Under the pieces are notes generated by a model. The model made no database searches. It had not been told where the DNA came from and saw nothing but the letters and a program-made list of their open reading frames with translations. A DNA stretch of 64,000 nucleotides from Tistrella mobilis (GTDB lineage Bacteria; Pseudomonadota; Alphaproteobacteria; Tistrellales; Tistrellaceae), in the NCBI RefSeq assembly GCF_039634785.1, contig NZ_JBBIAB010000007.1, positions 124,001 to 188,000 on the forward strand, in the 5' to 3' direction. The position numbers were made by a program, and so were the translations under genes. This document shows, one piece after another, positions 8,651-19,337 of the stretch. Position 1 is the stretch's first letter, and every line of letters starts with the position of its first letter.

Positions 8651-9847
8651 ATGACCGACCAGGACCAGCGCCTGACCCTGACCACCGCAGAAAGCATGGC
8701 AGACATCGCCCCCGAGGCGTGGAACGCTCTTGCCGGCCCGGACAACCCGTTCCTGTCGCATGCCTTCCTGCACGCCCTGGAAACCTCGGGATCGGTGTCG
8801 GAGCGCACCGGCTGGCTGCCGCGTCATCTGCTGCTCAGCACGGCGGACGGGCGGCTGATCGGCGCGGTGCCGCTCTACCTCAAGGCCCATTCCTGGGGCG
8901 AATACGTCTTCGATCAGGCCTGGGCGCGCGCCTATGAACAGGCCGGCGGCGCCTATTACCCCAAGCTCCAGGCCGCGGTGCCCTTCACGCCGGTGCCGGG
9001 ACCGCGCCTGCTGGCCGGCAACGGCCCCGATGCCCCCGCCATCCGCCGCACCCTGGCCGAGGGGCTGTCGGCGGTGGCAGGCAGCCTCGACGTCTCGGGC
9101 GTGCATGTGACCTTCCTCGCCCCCGAAGACGTGGCCCCGCTCGCCATGGCCGGCTTCATGGCGCGGCATGACGTCCAGTTCCACTGGCACAATCGCGGCT
9201 ATGGCAGTTTCGACGACTTCCTGGCGGCGCTGTCCGCCCGCAAGCGCAAGATGATCCGCAAGGAGCGCGAGAAGGTTCGCGACAGCGGCCTGGTCTTTCG
9301 GGCGCTGTCGGGCGAGGACCTCACCCCCGCGGCCTGGGATGCCTTCCATCGCTTCTACCGCGCCACGGTCGATCGCAAATGGGGCGAAGCCTATCTCACC
9401 CGCAGCTTTTTCAATCACCTGGGCGAGAGCATGGCCGACCGGGTGGTGCTGATCATGGCCTATGACGGCGACCGCCCGGTGGCCGGCGCGCTCAACCTGA
9501 TCGGCAAGGACACGCTTTACGGTCGCAATTGGGGGGCGGTGGTCGACCTGCCCTTCCTGCATTTCGAAACCTGCTATTACCAGGCCATGGAGGTCGCCAT
9601 CGACCGCGGCCTGGCGCGGGTCGAAGCCGGCGCGCAGGGCGGCCACAAGCTGCTGCGTGGCTACGAACCCGTCACCACCCGCTCGGCCCACTGGCTGGCC
9701 GATCCGCGGCTTGCCCATGCGGTTAAGGACTTCCTGGACCGTGAGCGCGCCGCGGTCGATGCCGAGGCCGAGGCGCTGGGCGAACATCTGCCCTTCCGCC
9801 GGGATCAGAGCGGGCCGGACCAGGACGCCGGGGGCGGGGCCGGATAA
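8651..9847 (+). CDS. FemAB-like GNAT-fold protein (DUF482 type)
   Basis: The 398-residue protein resembles the DUF482/FemAB-like family, which has the GNAT fold of FemX aminoacyl transferases. Typical stretches are visible: FLSHAFLHALE near the N-terminus, RKRKMIRKEREKV in the middle, and FETCYYQAMEVAIDRG then GAQGGHKL toward the C-terminus. The family is widespread in proteobacteria and usually has no assigned reaction; distant relatives transfer amino acids from tRNA to peptides. It lies 39 bases after the membrane-protein gene and 121 bases before the first double-glycine peptide. It may be housekeeping or may belong to the peptide system. Confidence 0.82.
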   Translation: MTDQDQRLTLTTAESMADIAPEAWNALAGPDNPFLSHAFLHALETSGSVSERTGWLPRHLLLSTADGRLIGAVPLYLKAHSWGEYVFDQAWARAYEQAGGAYYPKLQAAVPFTPVPGPRLLAGNGPDAPAIRRTLAEGLSAVAGSLDVSGVHVTFLAPEDVAPLAMAGFMARHDVQFHWHNRGYGSFDDFLAALSARKRKMIRKEREKVRDSGLVFRALSGEDLTPAAWDAFHRFYRATVDRKWGEAYLTRSFFNHLGESMADRVVLIMAYDGDRPVAGALNLIGKDTLYGRNWGAVVDLPFLHFETCYYQAMEVAIDRGLARVEAGAQGGHKLLRGYEPVTTRSAHWLADPRLAHAVKDFLDRERAAVDAEAEALGEHLPFRRDQSGPDQDAGGGAG

Positions 9848-9876
9848 GTGGGCGGATAAGGGGGCGGATAAACGGC
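9841..9876 (+). repeat. Three tandem 12-bp repeats at a stop codon
   Basis: Three consecutive 12-base units begin with CGGATAA and differ only in the last five bases. The first overlaps the TAA stop of the FemAB-like gene. Because the unit is a multiple of three, each copy repeats an in-frame TAA. It could be slippage-generated or a small binding site ahead of the peptide genes. Confidence 0.8.
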
Positions 9877-9968
9877 CGGTAACGCCGTGCGACGGAGGGG
9901 CTGGGCAGGAACGGGGTTCGCGGGCATGCTCGGCCTCACGATCCGCCACCGCCGATGGAGCCGCCGCC

Positions 9969-10247
9969 ATGGTGCCCACCTCTCACCTGCTGATGCTGAC
10001 CTCAGACCCGACCGTCGCCTGGGCACTCGCCTCTGCCATCTCTGCCGAAGAGGCGGCCAAGGTGCTGGGCGATGCCGGTGAAGCCAAGGGCTTCAAGTTC
10101 GACTGGCGCTCGCTGATCCCCCGGCTCAGGCGCCGGTCGGAAGATACCGAGATCGACGATACGGCGCTGGAAGGCGTGGCCGGCGGTGTCGCGGTGAACA
10201 GCGCCTATATGCCGCTGGGTGGCGGCTGGATGATTTCCGGCAACTGA
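9969..10247 (+). CDS. Double-glycine leader peptide 1 (RiPP-precursor-like)
   Basis: The start gives 92 residues and has GGAG eight bases upstream; a longer in-frame extension overlaps the previous gene and is rejected. Residues 1-73 form a leader-like region. It has an early SDP motif, an EEAA helix, GFKFDWRSLIPRLRRR at 41-56 and a terminal ALEGVAGG. This pattern is like Nif11/NHLP-type precursor leaders, which are cut after the double glycine. The remaining 19-residue core is VAVNSAYMPLGGGWMISGN. It is paralogous to the next gene. No C39 peptidase/transporter or cyclase is visible here. Alternatively it is a small regulatory protein that keeps a leader-like fold. Confidence 0.72.
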   Translation: MVPTSHLLMLTSDPTVAWALASAISAEEAAKVLGDAGEAKGFKFDWRSLIPRLRRRSEDTEIDDTALEGVAGGVAVNSAYMPLGGGWMISGN

Positions 10248-10263
10248 GCGGCGGAGCCCGACG

Positions 10264-10533
10264 ATGATCTCGACCTCGCAGCTGATGGCGCTTGCCAGCG
10301 ACCCGGCCACCGCCGCAGCGCTGATCGCCGCCATGACCCCGGAAGAGGCCGCCCGCATCCTGGGCGAGACCGGCGAAGCCCGCGGCTTCAAATTCGACTG
10401 GCGCGCCCTGATCCCCCGGCTGAGGCGCCGGACGGATGATGCAGCGCTCGACGACGCCGCCCTGGAAGGCGTGGCCGGGGGCGCCGCCTCGGCCGCGATG
10501 ATCCTGCCGGGCGGCTGGACGTTCGGTGGCTGA
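10264..10533 (+). CDS. Double-glycine leader peptide 2 (RiPP-precursor-like)
   Basis: The 89-residue paralogue starts 16 bases after peptide 1 and has a GGAG site. It aligns to peptide 1 without a gap through residue 73, with 47 of 73 identical positions by my count; the stretch GFKFDWRxLIPRLRRR and the ALEGVAGG terminus are invariant. The cores diverge: this one is AASAAMILPGGWTFGG. Both cores keep a GGW motif near the C-terminus. A conserved leader with a variable core is the hallmark of ribosomal peptide precursor families (established pattern). Product and modification are unknown. Confidence 0.75.
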   Translation: MISTSQLMALASDPATAAALIAAMTPEEAARILGETGEARGFKFDWRALIPRLRRRTDDAALDDAALEGVAGGAASAAMILPGGWTFGG

Positions 10534-10606
10534 GCGAGCGGGTTGAAGCCGGTTCGCGGGCATGGTGGAATGCGCGCGGACCGGAAGCTTCAGCGGAGCG
10601 CATGCC

Positions 10607-11278
10607 ATGCATCAGTCGATGATCGTCGTCGACGACTTTTACGAGAACCCGCTCGAAGTGCGGGCGCAGGCGCTCAAGCTCGACTATCCGCATCTGTCGG
10701 GGCCCGAGATCTATTACCCGGGCCGGAATTCGAAGCAGTTCATGCTGCCGCCCGACAGCGACCGCATGTTCAGCTACATCCTGCGCGAGCCGGTGATCGG
10801 CAATCGCGAGATGGCGCATGGCAAGTGCCGGCTGTCCTTTGCCTCGGATACCCGCGCCGGGGTGGTCCATATCGACCCGGGCTGCGCCTGGGCGGGGATC
10901 GTGTTTCTCAGCCTCGACGAGCATGCGCAGGGCGGGACGGAATTCTTCCGCCACAAGGCCAGCGGCAGCGACAGGGCCCCGTTGAGCGATCAGGAGGCGC
11001 AGGCAAAATTCGGCCTGCCGACCCGCGAGGCCGTGCTGGACACCGTGCTGAAGCAGGACGGCAGCGACCGGTCGAAATGGGAGCAGATCACGGTTCTGCC
11101 GATGAAGTTCAACCGGCTGATCCTGTTCCGCCCCTGGCTGTGGCACACCAGCGGGGTGGATTTCGGCGATGCCCCCGAAAACGGCCGGCTGGTCCAGATC
11201 CTGTTCTTCAAGCCCGGCCCGACGCCGGCCCCGGCAGCCGCCCGCCCGACCGTGATGCCGCCGTCGCAGCGGCGCTGA
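10607..11278 (+). CDS. DUF6445-like putative Fe(II)/2-oxoglutarate oxygenase
   Basis: The start (MHQSMIVVDDFYENP) has GGAG eight bases upstream and gives 223 residues. The protein looks like the DUF6445 family, related to double-stranded beta-helix Fe(II)/2-oxoglutarate oxygenases. His88 and Asp90 (HIDPG) and His180 (LWHTSG) form a plausible HxD...H metal triad, and Arg194 in GRLVQ could bind 2-oxoglutarate. Members are often found near tryptophan-halogenase-type genes in alpha- and gammaproteobacteria (recalled, not searched). Following the two peptide genes at 73 bases, it is a candidate peptide hydroxylase (inference). Confidence 0.7.
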   Translation: MHQSMIVVDDFYENPLEVRAQALKLDYPHLSGPEIYYPGRNSKQFMLPPDSDRMFSYILREPVIGNREMAHGKCRLSFASDTRAGVVHIDPGCAWAGIVFLSLDEHAQGGTEFFRHKASGSDRAPLSDQEAQAKFGLPTREAVLDTVLKQDGSDRSKWEQITVLPMKFNRLILFRPWLWHTSGVDFGDAPENGRLVQILFFKPGPTPAPAAARPTVMPPSQRR

Positions 11279-11852
11279 CCGACCGCCGCCAGGCCGGGCT
11301 TCTGGCAGCGGTCAGGATTTCGCGGAGCACATTCTCGACAAAGGGGCCGAGCCCGCCTTCCATGGCAGGCCCGATGACCTGAAGTGTCAGCCCAAGCCCT
11401 GCCCGCAGGGTCTCGGACGCCATCGCAACCTCGGGCCCCGACATGCCTTCGAGGCGCAGCAGGATGCCCGTAATCGGCAGGCTGAGCCGGACCATGCCGG
11501 CGACGAGCAGCCCCTCGCTGCAGAGCGTGGGGGCCCCGGTCGGCGGCATCTGATCGACCCCCTCCGGATCCAGCACCGCCGAGCTCCGGTCGAATTCCGT
11601 CGCCATCCTTGCCAGTTTGAGATCCAGCGGGATCGGCGCACAAGGCAGCGCGGTGGCCCGGATCTGATGTGCCAGATACCGCACCTCCTCCCCCGCCCAG
11701 ACGAGTGCGGCGGCGCGGCTGTCATGGGCCGGCACAAGCACCGGTGCGGGTGCCCCGGCCGCAATGGCCGCCCGGACGACGGCCCGGCGATAGGGCCCTG
11801 GGGGCAGCGGGTCGCCGAGACGCGGATCTTCGGCGGTGATCGCAGGAATCAT
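11208..11852 (-). CDS. Hypothetical protein, convergent with the DUF6445 gene
   Basis: The frame encodes about 214 residues from the chosen ATG; a GTG at 11918 would add 22. No clear Shine-Dalgarno supports either start. Composition is protein-like, with a coherent C-terminal half (an amphipathic run around LLVAGMVRLSLPITGILLRL and then a GPEVAMASETLRAG stretch), but no family is recognised. The last 71 bases overlap the 3' end of the DUF6445 gene on the other strand, and the tail becomes Ser/Ala/Arg-rich there. It may be a real orphan or a chance frame in GC-rich DNA. Confidence 0.42.
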   Translation of the reverse strand: MIPAITAEDPRLGDPLPPGPYRRAVVRAAIAAGAPAPVLVPAHDSRAAALVWAGEEVRYLAHQIRATALPCAPIPLDLKLARMATEFDRSSAVLDPEGVDQMPPTGAPTLCSEGLLVAGMVRLSLPITGILLRLEGMSGPEVAMASETLRAGLGLTLQVIGPAMEGGLGPFVENVLREILTAARSPAWRRSVSAAATAASRSGGRLPGPASGRA

Positions 11853-12042
11853 GGGGTATGCCGATCTGACGACGGTCCCGGCGGTCTGGCCCGGTATGCC
11901 CCGCCGGCGATCGGGCACACCGCTGTCACACGTTCATCCGTGCAGACATTTTTCTACTATAGGTTATTGGACAAATGACCGCCGGGTCAAGTCTTTCCCC
12001 GCGATCCGGCGTCGGCAACTGGCGGGCTATGGCCCTGAACGC

Positions 12043-12083
12043 AAACACGGCCGCATGCGTCGCATGCGGCCGTGCAGCTGTTT
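12043..12083 (-). terminator. Intrinsic terminator after clpA
   Basis: A perfect 12-bp stem (CACGGCCGCATG at 12046-12057 against 12063-12074, loop CGTCG) lies 28 bases beyond the clpA stop. On the minus strand it is followed by a short T-rich stretch (TTTGCGTT). Confidence 0.7.
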
Positions 12084-12101
12084 AGAGAGGCGCCGGAGAT
12101 G

Positions 12102-14506
<2,405 letters not shown>

Positions 14507-14507
<1 letters not shown>

Positions 14508-14869
14508 CAGTCCTTTTCCATCGTGCACTGGAGCGGATGCTGGTTGCGGCGGGCGTAATCCATCACCTGGTTGACCTTGGTTTCGGCCACCTCGAACGGA
14601 AACACGCCGCAGACACCGACGCCGTGGTTGTGAACGTGCAGCATGATGCGGGTCGCTTCCTCCGCACCCTTGCTGAAGAAGCGCTGCAGAACGTCGATCA
14701 CGAACTCCATCGGCGTGTAATCGTCGTTCAGCAGCAAAACCTTGTACATCGACGGCTTTCGGGTCGCCGCCTTCGGTCGGGTCGCGACCTCCGTCACCGT
14801 CCCGAAGCCGGGACGGTCGTCATCGGATCTGCGTTCGCCGCTCATGCCCATTCCGTCGTGTTCGGCCAT
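14507..14869 (-). CDS. clpS: ClpS, N-degron adaptor of ClpAP
   Basis: The 120-residue protein has a disordered N-terminal arm of about 40 residues and then the ClpS core: [20 protein letters not shown] (substrate-pocket region), [23 protein letters not shown], and the C-terminal [10 protein letters not shown]. It binds N-terminal bulky hydrophobic residues and docks on the ClpA N-domain. The stop overlaps the clpA ATG, so the two are translationally coupled. Confidence 0.97.
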
Positions 14870-15036
14870 TCCGTCGCAATCGATCAGGTTCCTGGCACCC
14901 TTCCTCGGAATGAGGATATTGGATTCGCCCCGGGCAGGAAAAGACCTTGAAAACAGTGATGCGTCGCCCTATCGGCGCAAGCCCTGCCCGAGAAATTTTC
15001 ACCACGCCCGCCGGTGTCGCTTGCCTGCAACGACGA

Positions 15037-15068
15037 AGACCCGCAACCGGCATGCCGGCTGCGGGTCT
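15037..15068 (-). terminator. Hairpin downstream of the phasin gene
   Basis: A 14-bp stem with one mismatch and a CATG loop lies 62 bases past the phasin stop on the minus strand. It is followed by a weakly T-rich stretch (TCTTCGTCGTT). It is probably a terminator or 3'-stabilising hairpin. Confidence 0.5.
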
Positions 15069-15129
15069 GGACGACGGCACACCGGGACCCTGGGGCCCCG
15101 GCATCCGGTCTTCGAAGGCTGTGACGCGA

Positions 15130-16020
15130 TCAGACCCGCGGCCGGGCAGACGGCGGAGTAAACGCGTTCTGCCACTGCCGGTTCAGGGGGGCGAGTGCCG
15201 CGCCCGCCAGACGAATGCCGACCTCGGACATCTTAGCCGCGTGCTCGACATAAAGATCGACCAGGCCGCGGGCATAGCGCTCCTGCACCGCCGCCATCTC
15301 TTCGAAGGACTGCGCGGCAAAGGCCTCGCGCGCCGTGTTGACGCCGAAATCGATCCGGGCCTGGGTGAAGGCGATGATGCCGTCGGTGGCGTCGCTCAGC
15401 GCCTTGGCGGTCTCGTTCGAGGCCTCCATCAGATCCTCGACCGCCCGCTCACGAAGCCGGTTGGCCTCGTCGAGCATCACGGTGCCGTCGGCCATGCCGT
15501 CGGACGAGACCGACTTCTTCACGCCGTCGAACACCTCCATGGCCGCCTTGGCCGAGCGTTCGGCAATGGCGCTGGCGGTGCGCACCGCCTCGGCGGCGAT
15601 GTCGGCTGCGGTGGTGGCGGCGGCCATCGCCGCCATCTCTTCCATCAGCTCGGCGCCGCTCTTCATCGCGGGGACGGCCGGGGTCGCAGGTGCCGGAGTC
15701 GCGGGGGCCGGGCTTGCAGGGGTCGGGGTGGCGGCGGCAGCCTCGGTCACGGCCGGTGCTGCCTCTGCCGCCGCCTCAGTGGTGGCCTTCACGGTCCGGG
15801 CAGCGGTGTCGGTTGCCGCCTGCACGGTTTCGGTCACGGTTTCAGCCGCGGCCGTGGTCGCCTCGGCGGCAGTCTCGGCCGCGGTTTCGGCGGGTGCCGC
15901 CTTGGCAGGGGCCGTCTTGGTTGCGGCGACCTTGGGCGTTGCGGTACCGGTCGCGTCGGACGCGGTGCCGCGGGTGGTCCGGCCACGGGTGCCGGTGCCG
16001 GGAGTCTTGCGGGTGGTCAT
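15130..16020 (-). CDS. Phasin with long Ala/Thr/Pro-rich N-terminal extension
   Basis: The ATG chosen (MTTRKTPGTG) follows a GGAGAGAG site; upstream codons are rejected. Of 296 residues, the C-terminal 130 or so resemble phasin_2-type proteins: amphipathic helices with EVFDGVKKSV, NETAKALSDATDGIIAFTQA and RYARGLVDLYVEHA. These coat polyhydroxyalkanoate granules. The first 150 residues or so are low complexity: KTAPAKAAPAET-like AlgP/histone-H1-style repeats, then TPASPAPATPAPATPAVP. Such tails can bind DNA or polyanions, so a role in linking granules to the nucleoid is conceivable (inference). No PHA synthase is in the window. Confidence 0.82.
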   Translation of the reverse strand: MTTRKTPGTGTRGRTTRGTASDATGTATPKVAATKTAPAKAAPAETAAETAAEATTAAAETVTETVQAATDTAARTVKATTEAAAEAAPAVTEAAAATPTPASPAPATPAPATPAVPAMKSGAELMEEMAAMAAATTAADIAAEAVRTASAIAERSAKAAMEVFDGVKKSVSSDGMADGTVMLDEANRLRERAVEDLMEASNETAKALSDATDGIIAFTQARIDFGVNTAREAFAAQSFEEMAAVQERYARGLVDLYVEHAAKMSEVGIRLAGAALAPLNRQWQNAFTPPSARPRV

Positions 16021-16198
16021 GCGTCTCTCTCCGTTCGGTTCCGCGTGGAGCGGGCTGCCGATCCTGGGCGGCAAAGCGCGGGTCCCTGTGTCCGATCGGC
16101 CCCGGGCAAACGGCCGGGGCGGTGGGGCTGCGGAACAATGAAACCGGACAGCGAGGCCGGGGCATGCAGTCGCCCTGGCCATGCTGCGCTGCAACATA

Positions 16199-16227
16199 AC
16201 TTAACGCCTTCATACCACTCAGGTCAA
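16199..16227 (-). promoter_or_regulatory. Candidate promoter of the phasin gene
   Basis: On the minus strand TTGACC (16222-16227) lies 17 bases from TTAAGT (16199-16204), about 180 bases upstream of the phasin ATG. The -35 is good and the -10 weak. Confidence 0.3.
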
Positions 16228-16254
16228 GCCGGTGCGGTTCTCGCGGTGCAGCCG

Positions 16255-17010
16255 TCAGCGGCCGTAATCGACCCCGGCAAGACCGTTTTCCACCACGGTC
16301 AGGGTGAAGGGCGAATGCCCATCGACCATACCGCCGTCCCGCGACCGCGTCGGCGGGTTGGTCACCGTCGGCCGCGGTTCCCGGGGCGGCACCGGGTTGC
16401 CGTCCACAGAGAACAGGATCTGGGGATGAAAAGCCTGGAACGCCGGGTCCGGATATTCGGCCGCCCAGAAACCGAACCGGCCGTCCACGCAGCGCGCCAC
16501 CGTCCAGTAGAAGCCCAGCGAATGCAGCCGTTCCCCCGCCGGGGCCGGCGCGAAGGCGCCGCCTGCCGCAAACCGGTCCAGGATCGCGGCAGTCTGTGCG
16601 GCATCCAGACGCACCCGCGCCTCCACCGGCGCCCAGGGTGCCCCCAGCTGCGGCACCCGGATCCGCGTCAGATCCGCCCGCTGCCAGACATTGGTCGTGA
16701 GCTCAGACCCCGAGATGCGGGCCCGGCCGTCGCGAAGGACGACCAGATCATAGGTGCGAACCTGTTCGGAGAAGACGGCATTATAGACCAGCCGATAGCG
16801 GTCGGGCGCCCCGATCATGCAGCTGCGCGCCAGTTCGCCGCCGCCGACATAGTCGAACCAGGTGAAGCTGCGGGTGATGGGATCGCCCGCGGGCCCGGTG
16901 GCTGCACAACCGGAGGTGACAAGCGCCACCACCACCGCCGCGAACCAGGCGAACCGCCGGGGCCGCAAGTCGCGGCGGGCGGCGGGCTTCGGGGGCATCT
17001 TTCCTGACAT
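16255..17010 (-). CDS. Putative lipoprotein, unknown function
   Basis: The 251-residue protein starts after a good AAGGAG site. It has a basic N-region (PAARRDLRPRR), a hydrophobic segment (FAWFAAVVVALVTSGC) and Cys35 at the lipobox position; the residue at -3 is Thr rather than Leu, so lipidation is likely but not canonical. The mature part is about 215 residues with alternating beta-type sequence (YRLVYNAVFSEQVRTYDLVVL) and a Pro-rich stretch near PPREPRPTVTNPP. No family is recognised. It probably faces the periplasm. Confidence 0.72.
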   Translation of the reverse strand: MSGKMPPKPAARRDLRPRRFAWFAAVVVALVTSGCAATGPAGDPITRSFTWFDYVGGGELARSCMIGAPDRYRLVYNAVFSEQVRTYDLVVLRDGRARISGSELTTNVWQRADLTRIRVPQLGAPWAPVEARVRLDAAQTAAILDRFAAGGAFAPAPAGERLHSLGFYWTVARCVDGRFGFWAAEYPDPAFQAFHPQILFSVDGNPVPPREPRPTVTNPPTRSRDGGMVDGHSPFTLTVVENGLAGVDYGR

Positions 17011-17389
17011 GCGCGCTCCTTCGGTTACACCCTGGGCGAGGAAACAGAATTAAGCCCATACACAACAAGAATTTTCAGGTTGCCGCAACCACCCGGGCAT
17101 GGCTAGGATGCGAGTCCACGGATTAACAGCCGTTCATCTACCGCATCATGCCGGATTGCACCCTTCCGCCAACGGAACGGATCCGGATGCGGCGGATGCG
17201 GACGGGTTGCGCGCGGATGTTCCACCATTCGCGTGAAACCTGCGGTCGTGCCTTCGTGCAGACCGGCCGGCCCACGGGAGGCCGGGCGGTCTGCCCCAGG
17301 GGACAAGGTCGGGATCCGGGACGCGGAGATCAATGGTTCCAGCCCGGCCGGGACGCACGGTCCGGGCGAAAACGACGGGGACGGACGCT
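17011..17389 (+). other. Divergent intergenic region, no gene seen
   Basis: This 379-base gap lies between the minus-strand lipoprotein gene and the plus-strand carboxypeptidase gene and should hold both promoters. Only GC-rich chance frames occur. I see no clear -35/-10 pair or strong hairpin. Confidence 0.6.
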
Positions 17390-18964
17390 ATGACATTCGG
17401 TCGCAACAGCCGGCTGCGGATTGCCCTGCCCGACGGATGCGCCCGGCCTGGCGCCGCCGACCGCGGGTTCGCAGCCCTGCCCGCACGCACGCTCGTCCGG
17501 CTGATGATGGTGCTGCTGGTGGCGCTGATCGCCGGCACCGGCTTCGCCCGCACGGCTGCCGCCGGCTATGCCGCATTGATCGTGGAGGCCGAAACCGGCC
17601 GCGTGCTCTATGCGAAGAATGCCGACGTGCGCAACTACCCGGCGTCGCTCACCAAGATGATGACGCTGTACATGACCTTCGAGGCGCTGAAGGCAAAGCG
17701 GCTGACCATGGATCAGGCGCTGCCGGTTTCGGCCCGTGCCGCCGGCATGGCGCCCACCAAGCTGGGCCTGCGCGCCGGCCAGACCATCAGGGTCGAGGAT
17801 GCGATCTACGGCCTGATCACCAAATCGGCCAATGACGCGGCCGTGGTGCTGGCCGAGGCGCTGGGCGGCAGTGAAATCGCTTTCGCGCGGATGATGACCG
17901 CCAAGGCCCGCAAGCTTGGCATGGACAAGACCACCTTCCAGAACGCCAACGGCCTGCCCAACCGGCATCAGTTCTCCACCGCCCGCGACATGGCGACGCT
18001 GGCCGTGCATCTGATGAACGACTTCCCGCGGGAATACGCGATGTTCTCGACCAAGTCGTACAGCTACAAGGGCCAGGCCCTGCGCAACCACAACCGGATG
18101 CTCAGCTCTTACACCGGCACCGACGGGATCAAGACCGGCTATACCCGCGCTTCGGGCTTCAACATCGTGGTCTCGGCGGTGCGCGACGATCACCGGCTGA
18201 TCGGCGTGATCTTCGGCGGCTCCAGCGCCGCCACCCGCGATCAGGCGGTGGCGGGACTTCTGGACAAGGCCTTCGTCCGTCTGGCCGCGGAAAGCCCGGC
18301 CGAGCGCCAGCGCGCCATCGCCCAGGCCCGTGCCCGCGGCGAACTGCAGATCGCGAAGCTGGAGCGTGACCTCGACGAGATCGGCGGGGCCTCGGTCAAG
18401 GTCGCCTCGATCAGCGATGCCCAGGTGAAGGCGGCCGAGCGCGAGATGACCGGCGAAGCCGCGATCGCCGCCGTCGATGAAGACGATGCCGAGTTCGGCA
18501 GCGATGCCGCCCCCCAGGCGACCGTCCAGACCGCAGCGCTCGAGGTTCCGGCGGCAGCCCCGGTTGCAGCAGCCCCGGTTGCCGCGACGCCGGTTGCGGC
18601 CGTGGCCGCGGCCCCTGCGCCGCAGCCGGTCGCCCAGGGCGACACCCAGTATGCCGCCATCGCCCCCAAGCCGCGGGTCTTCGACACCCAGGGCCGCTGG
18701 GGCATCCAGTTCGGCGCCTTCGGCCGGGTCGATGCCGCCCAGGGGCTGGTGACCCGCGCCCAGGATCTGCTGCCGGCCGATCTGCGGGGTGGTGCCCAGA
18801 CCGCGGTGGAGCCGCACGCGATCGGCGGCCGCTATATCTACCGCGCCCGCATGATGGGTTTCGAGGGCGAGCGTCCGGCCCGCCAGGCCTGCGCCCTGCT
18901 CGACAAGCGCGGCATCGCCTGCATCCTGGTGCCGCCGATCACGGCGCTGTCCGCGGCCGGCTGA
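17390..18964 (+). CDS. D-alanyl-D-alanine carboxypeptidase (PBP5/6 type) with SPOR domain
   Basis: The ATG at MTFGRNSR gives 524 residues; an upstream GTG-initiated extension of 19 codons lacks a better site. A hydrophobic segment (LVRLMMVLLVALIAGTGFA) is the export signal. The penicillin-binding triad is complete: SLTK (Ser86/Lys89), SAN (146-148) and KTG (248-250). An Ala/Pro-rich linker (VAAAPVAATPVAA) leads to a C-terminal SPOR-type domain (RWGIQFGAFGRVDAAQ). The enzyme trims the terminal D-Ala of peptidoglycan stem peptides. The SPOR domain binds denuded glycan at the septum, so it probably acts at division sites. The PBP5-like C-terminal membrane anchor is replaced by SPOR. Confidence 0.93.
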   Translation: MTFGRNSRLRIALPDGCARPGAADRGFAALPARTLVRLMMVLLVALIAGTGFARTAAAGYAALIVEAETGRVLYAKNADVRNYPASLTKMMTLYMTFEALKAKRLTMDQALPVSARAAGMAPTKLGLRAGQTIRVEDAIYGLITKSANDAAVVLAEALGGSEIAFARMMTAKARKLGMDKTTFQNANGLPNRHQFSTARDMATLAVHLMNDFPREYAMFSTKSYSYKGQALRNHNRMLSSYTGTDGIKTGYTRASGFNIVVSAVRDDHRLIGVIFGGSSAATRDQAVAGLLDKAFVRLAAESPAERQRAIAQARARGELQIAKLERDLDEIGGASVKVASISDAQVKAAEREMTGEAAIAAVDEDDAEFGSDAAPQATVQTAALEVPAAAPVAAAPVAATPVAAVAAAPAPQPVAQGDTQYAAIAPKPRVFDTQGRWGIQFGAFGRVDAAQGLVTRAQDLLPADLRGGAQTAVEPHAIGGRYIYRARMMGFEGERPARQACALLDKRGIACILVPPITALSAAG

Positions 18965-18984
18965 TCCGTCTGCATCGCGATATC

Positions 18985-19019
18985 AAAAGGCGCCCGGCTT
19001 CCGGCCGGGCGCCTTTTTT
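18985..19019 (+). terminator. Intrinsic terminator after the carboxypeptidase gene
   Basis: A perfect 10-bp GC stem (GGCGCCCGGC at 18989-18998 against 19004-19013, 5-base loop) is followed by six T. It is preceded by AAAA, so it could work in both directions. Confidence 0.93.
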
Positions 19020-19148
19020 GTGGAGCATGCCCGGCCGGTCAAGGGGTGGCTCCCGCCCCTTGACCGGCGCTGCGGCCGACGCCACCCTTGACCCTCCCTT
19101 CACGCCAACCGGTTCCCCGGGGCGCCGGCCGACAGGATGCACACCCGC

Positions 19149-19304
19149 ATGAAAACCTATCTGATCGTCATGGCCCCGGTGCTGCTCGGCATCCTGTTGC
19201 TCGGGCTTTCGGTGGGCGCGGTCGACTGGCTGTCGGTCGTGGTGGTGGTGGCGATCATGACCGTGCTCTTCGCCTTCACCATGTGGTACCAGCCCCGACG
19301 CTGA
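19149..19304 (+). CDS. Small two-helix membrane protein
   Basis: A 51-residue frame begins MKTYLIVMAPVLLGILLLG and ends MWYQPRR. It has two hydrophobic helices separated by a short SVGAVDWLS turn, and a positively charged C-terminus. An in-frame ATG 12 bases upstream is an alternative start; AGGATG lies about 10 bases before the chosen one. It sits 34 bases before the ribokinase gene. No family is recognised; codon use matches its neighbours. Confidence 0.6.
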   Translation: MKTYLIVMAPVLLGILLLGLSVGAVDWLSVVVVVAIMTVLFAFTMWYQPRR

Positions 19305-19337
19305 CATCCGATCACTGACCTGCGGGGCCCCCCGACC

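Noticed and set aside
9657..9968. Longer N-terminus for double-glycine peptide 1
   Set aside because: It overlaps the FemAB-like gene, is Pro/Arg-rich, and the downstream ATG has a proper GGAG site and aligns exactly with peptide 2.
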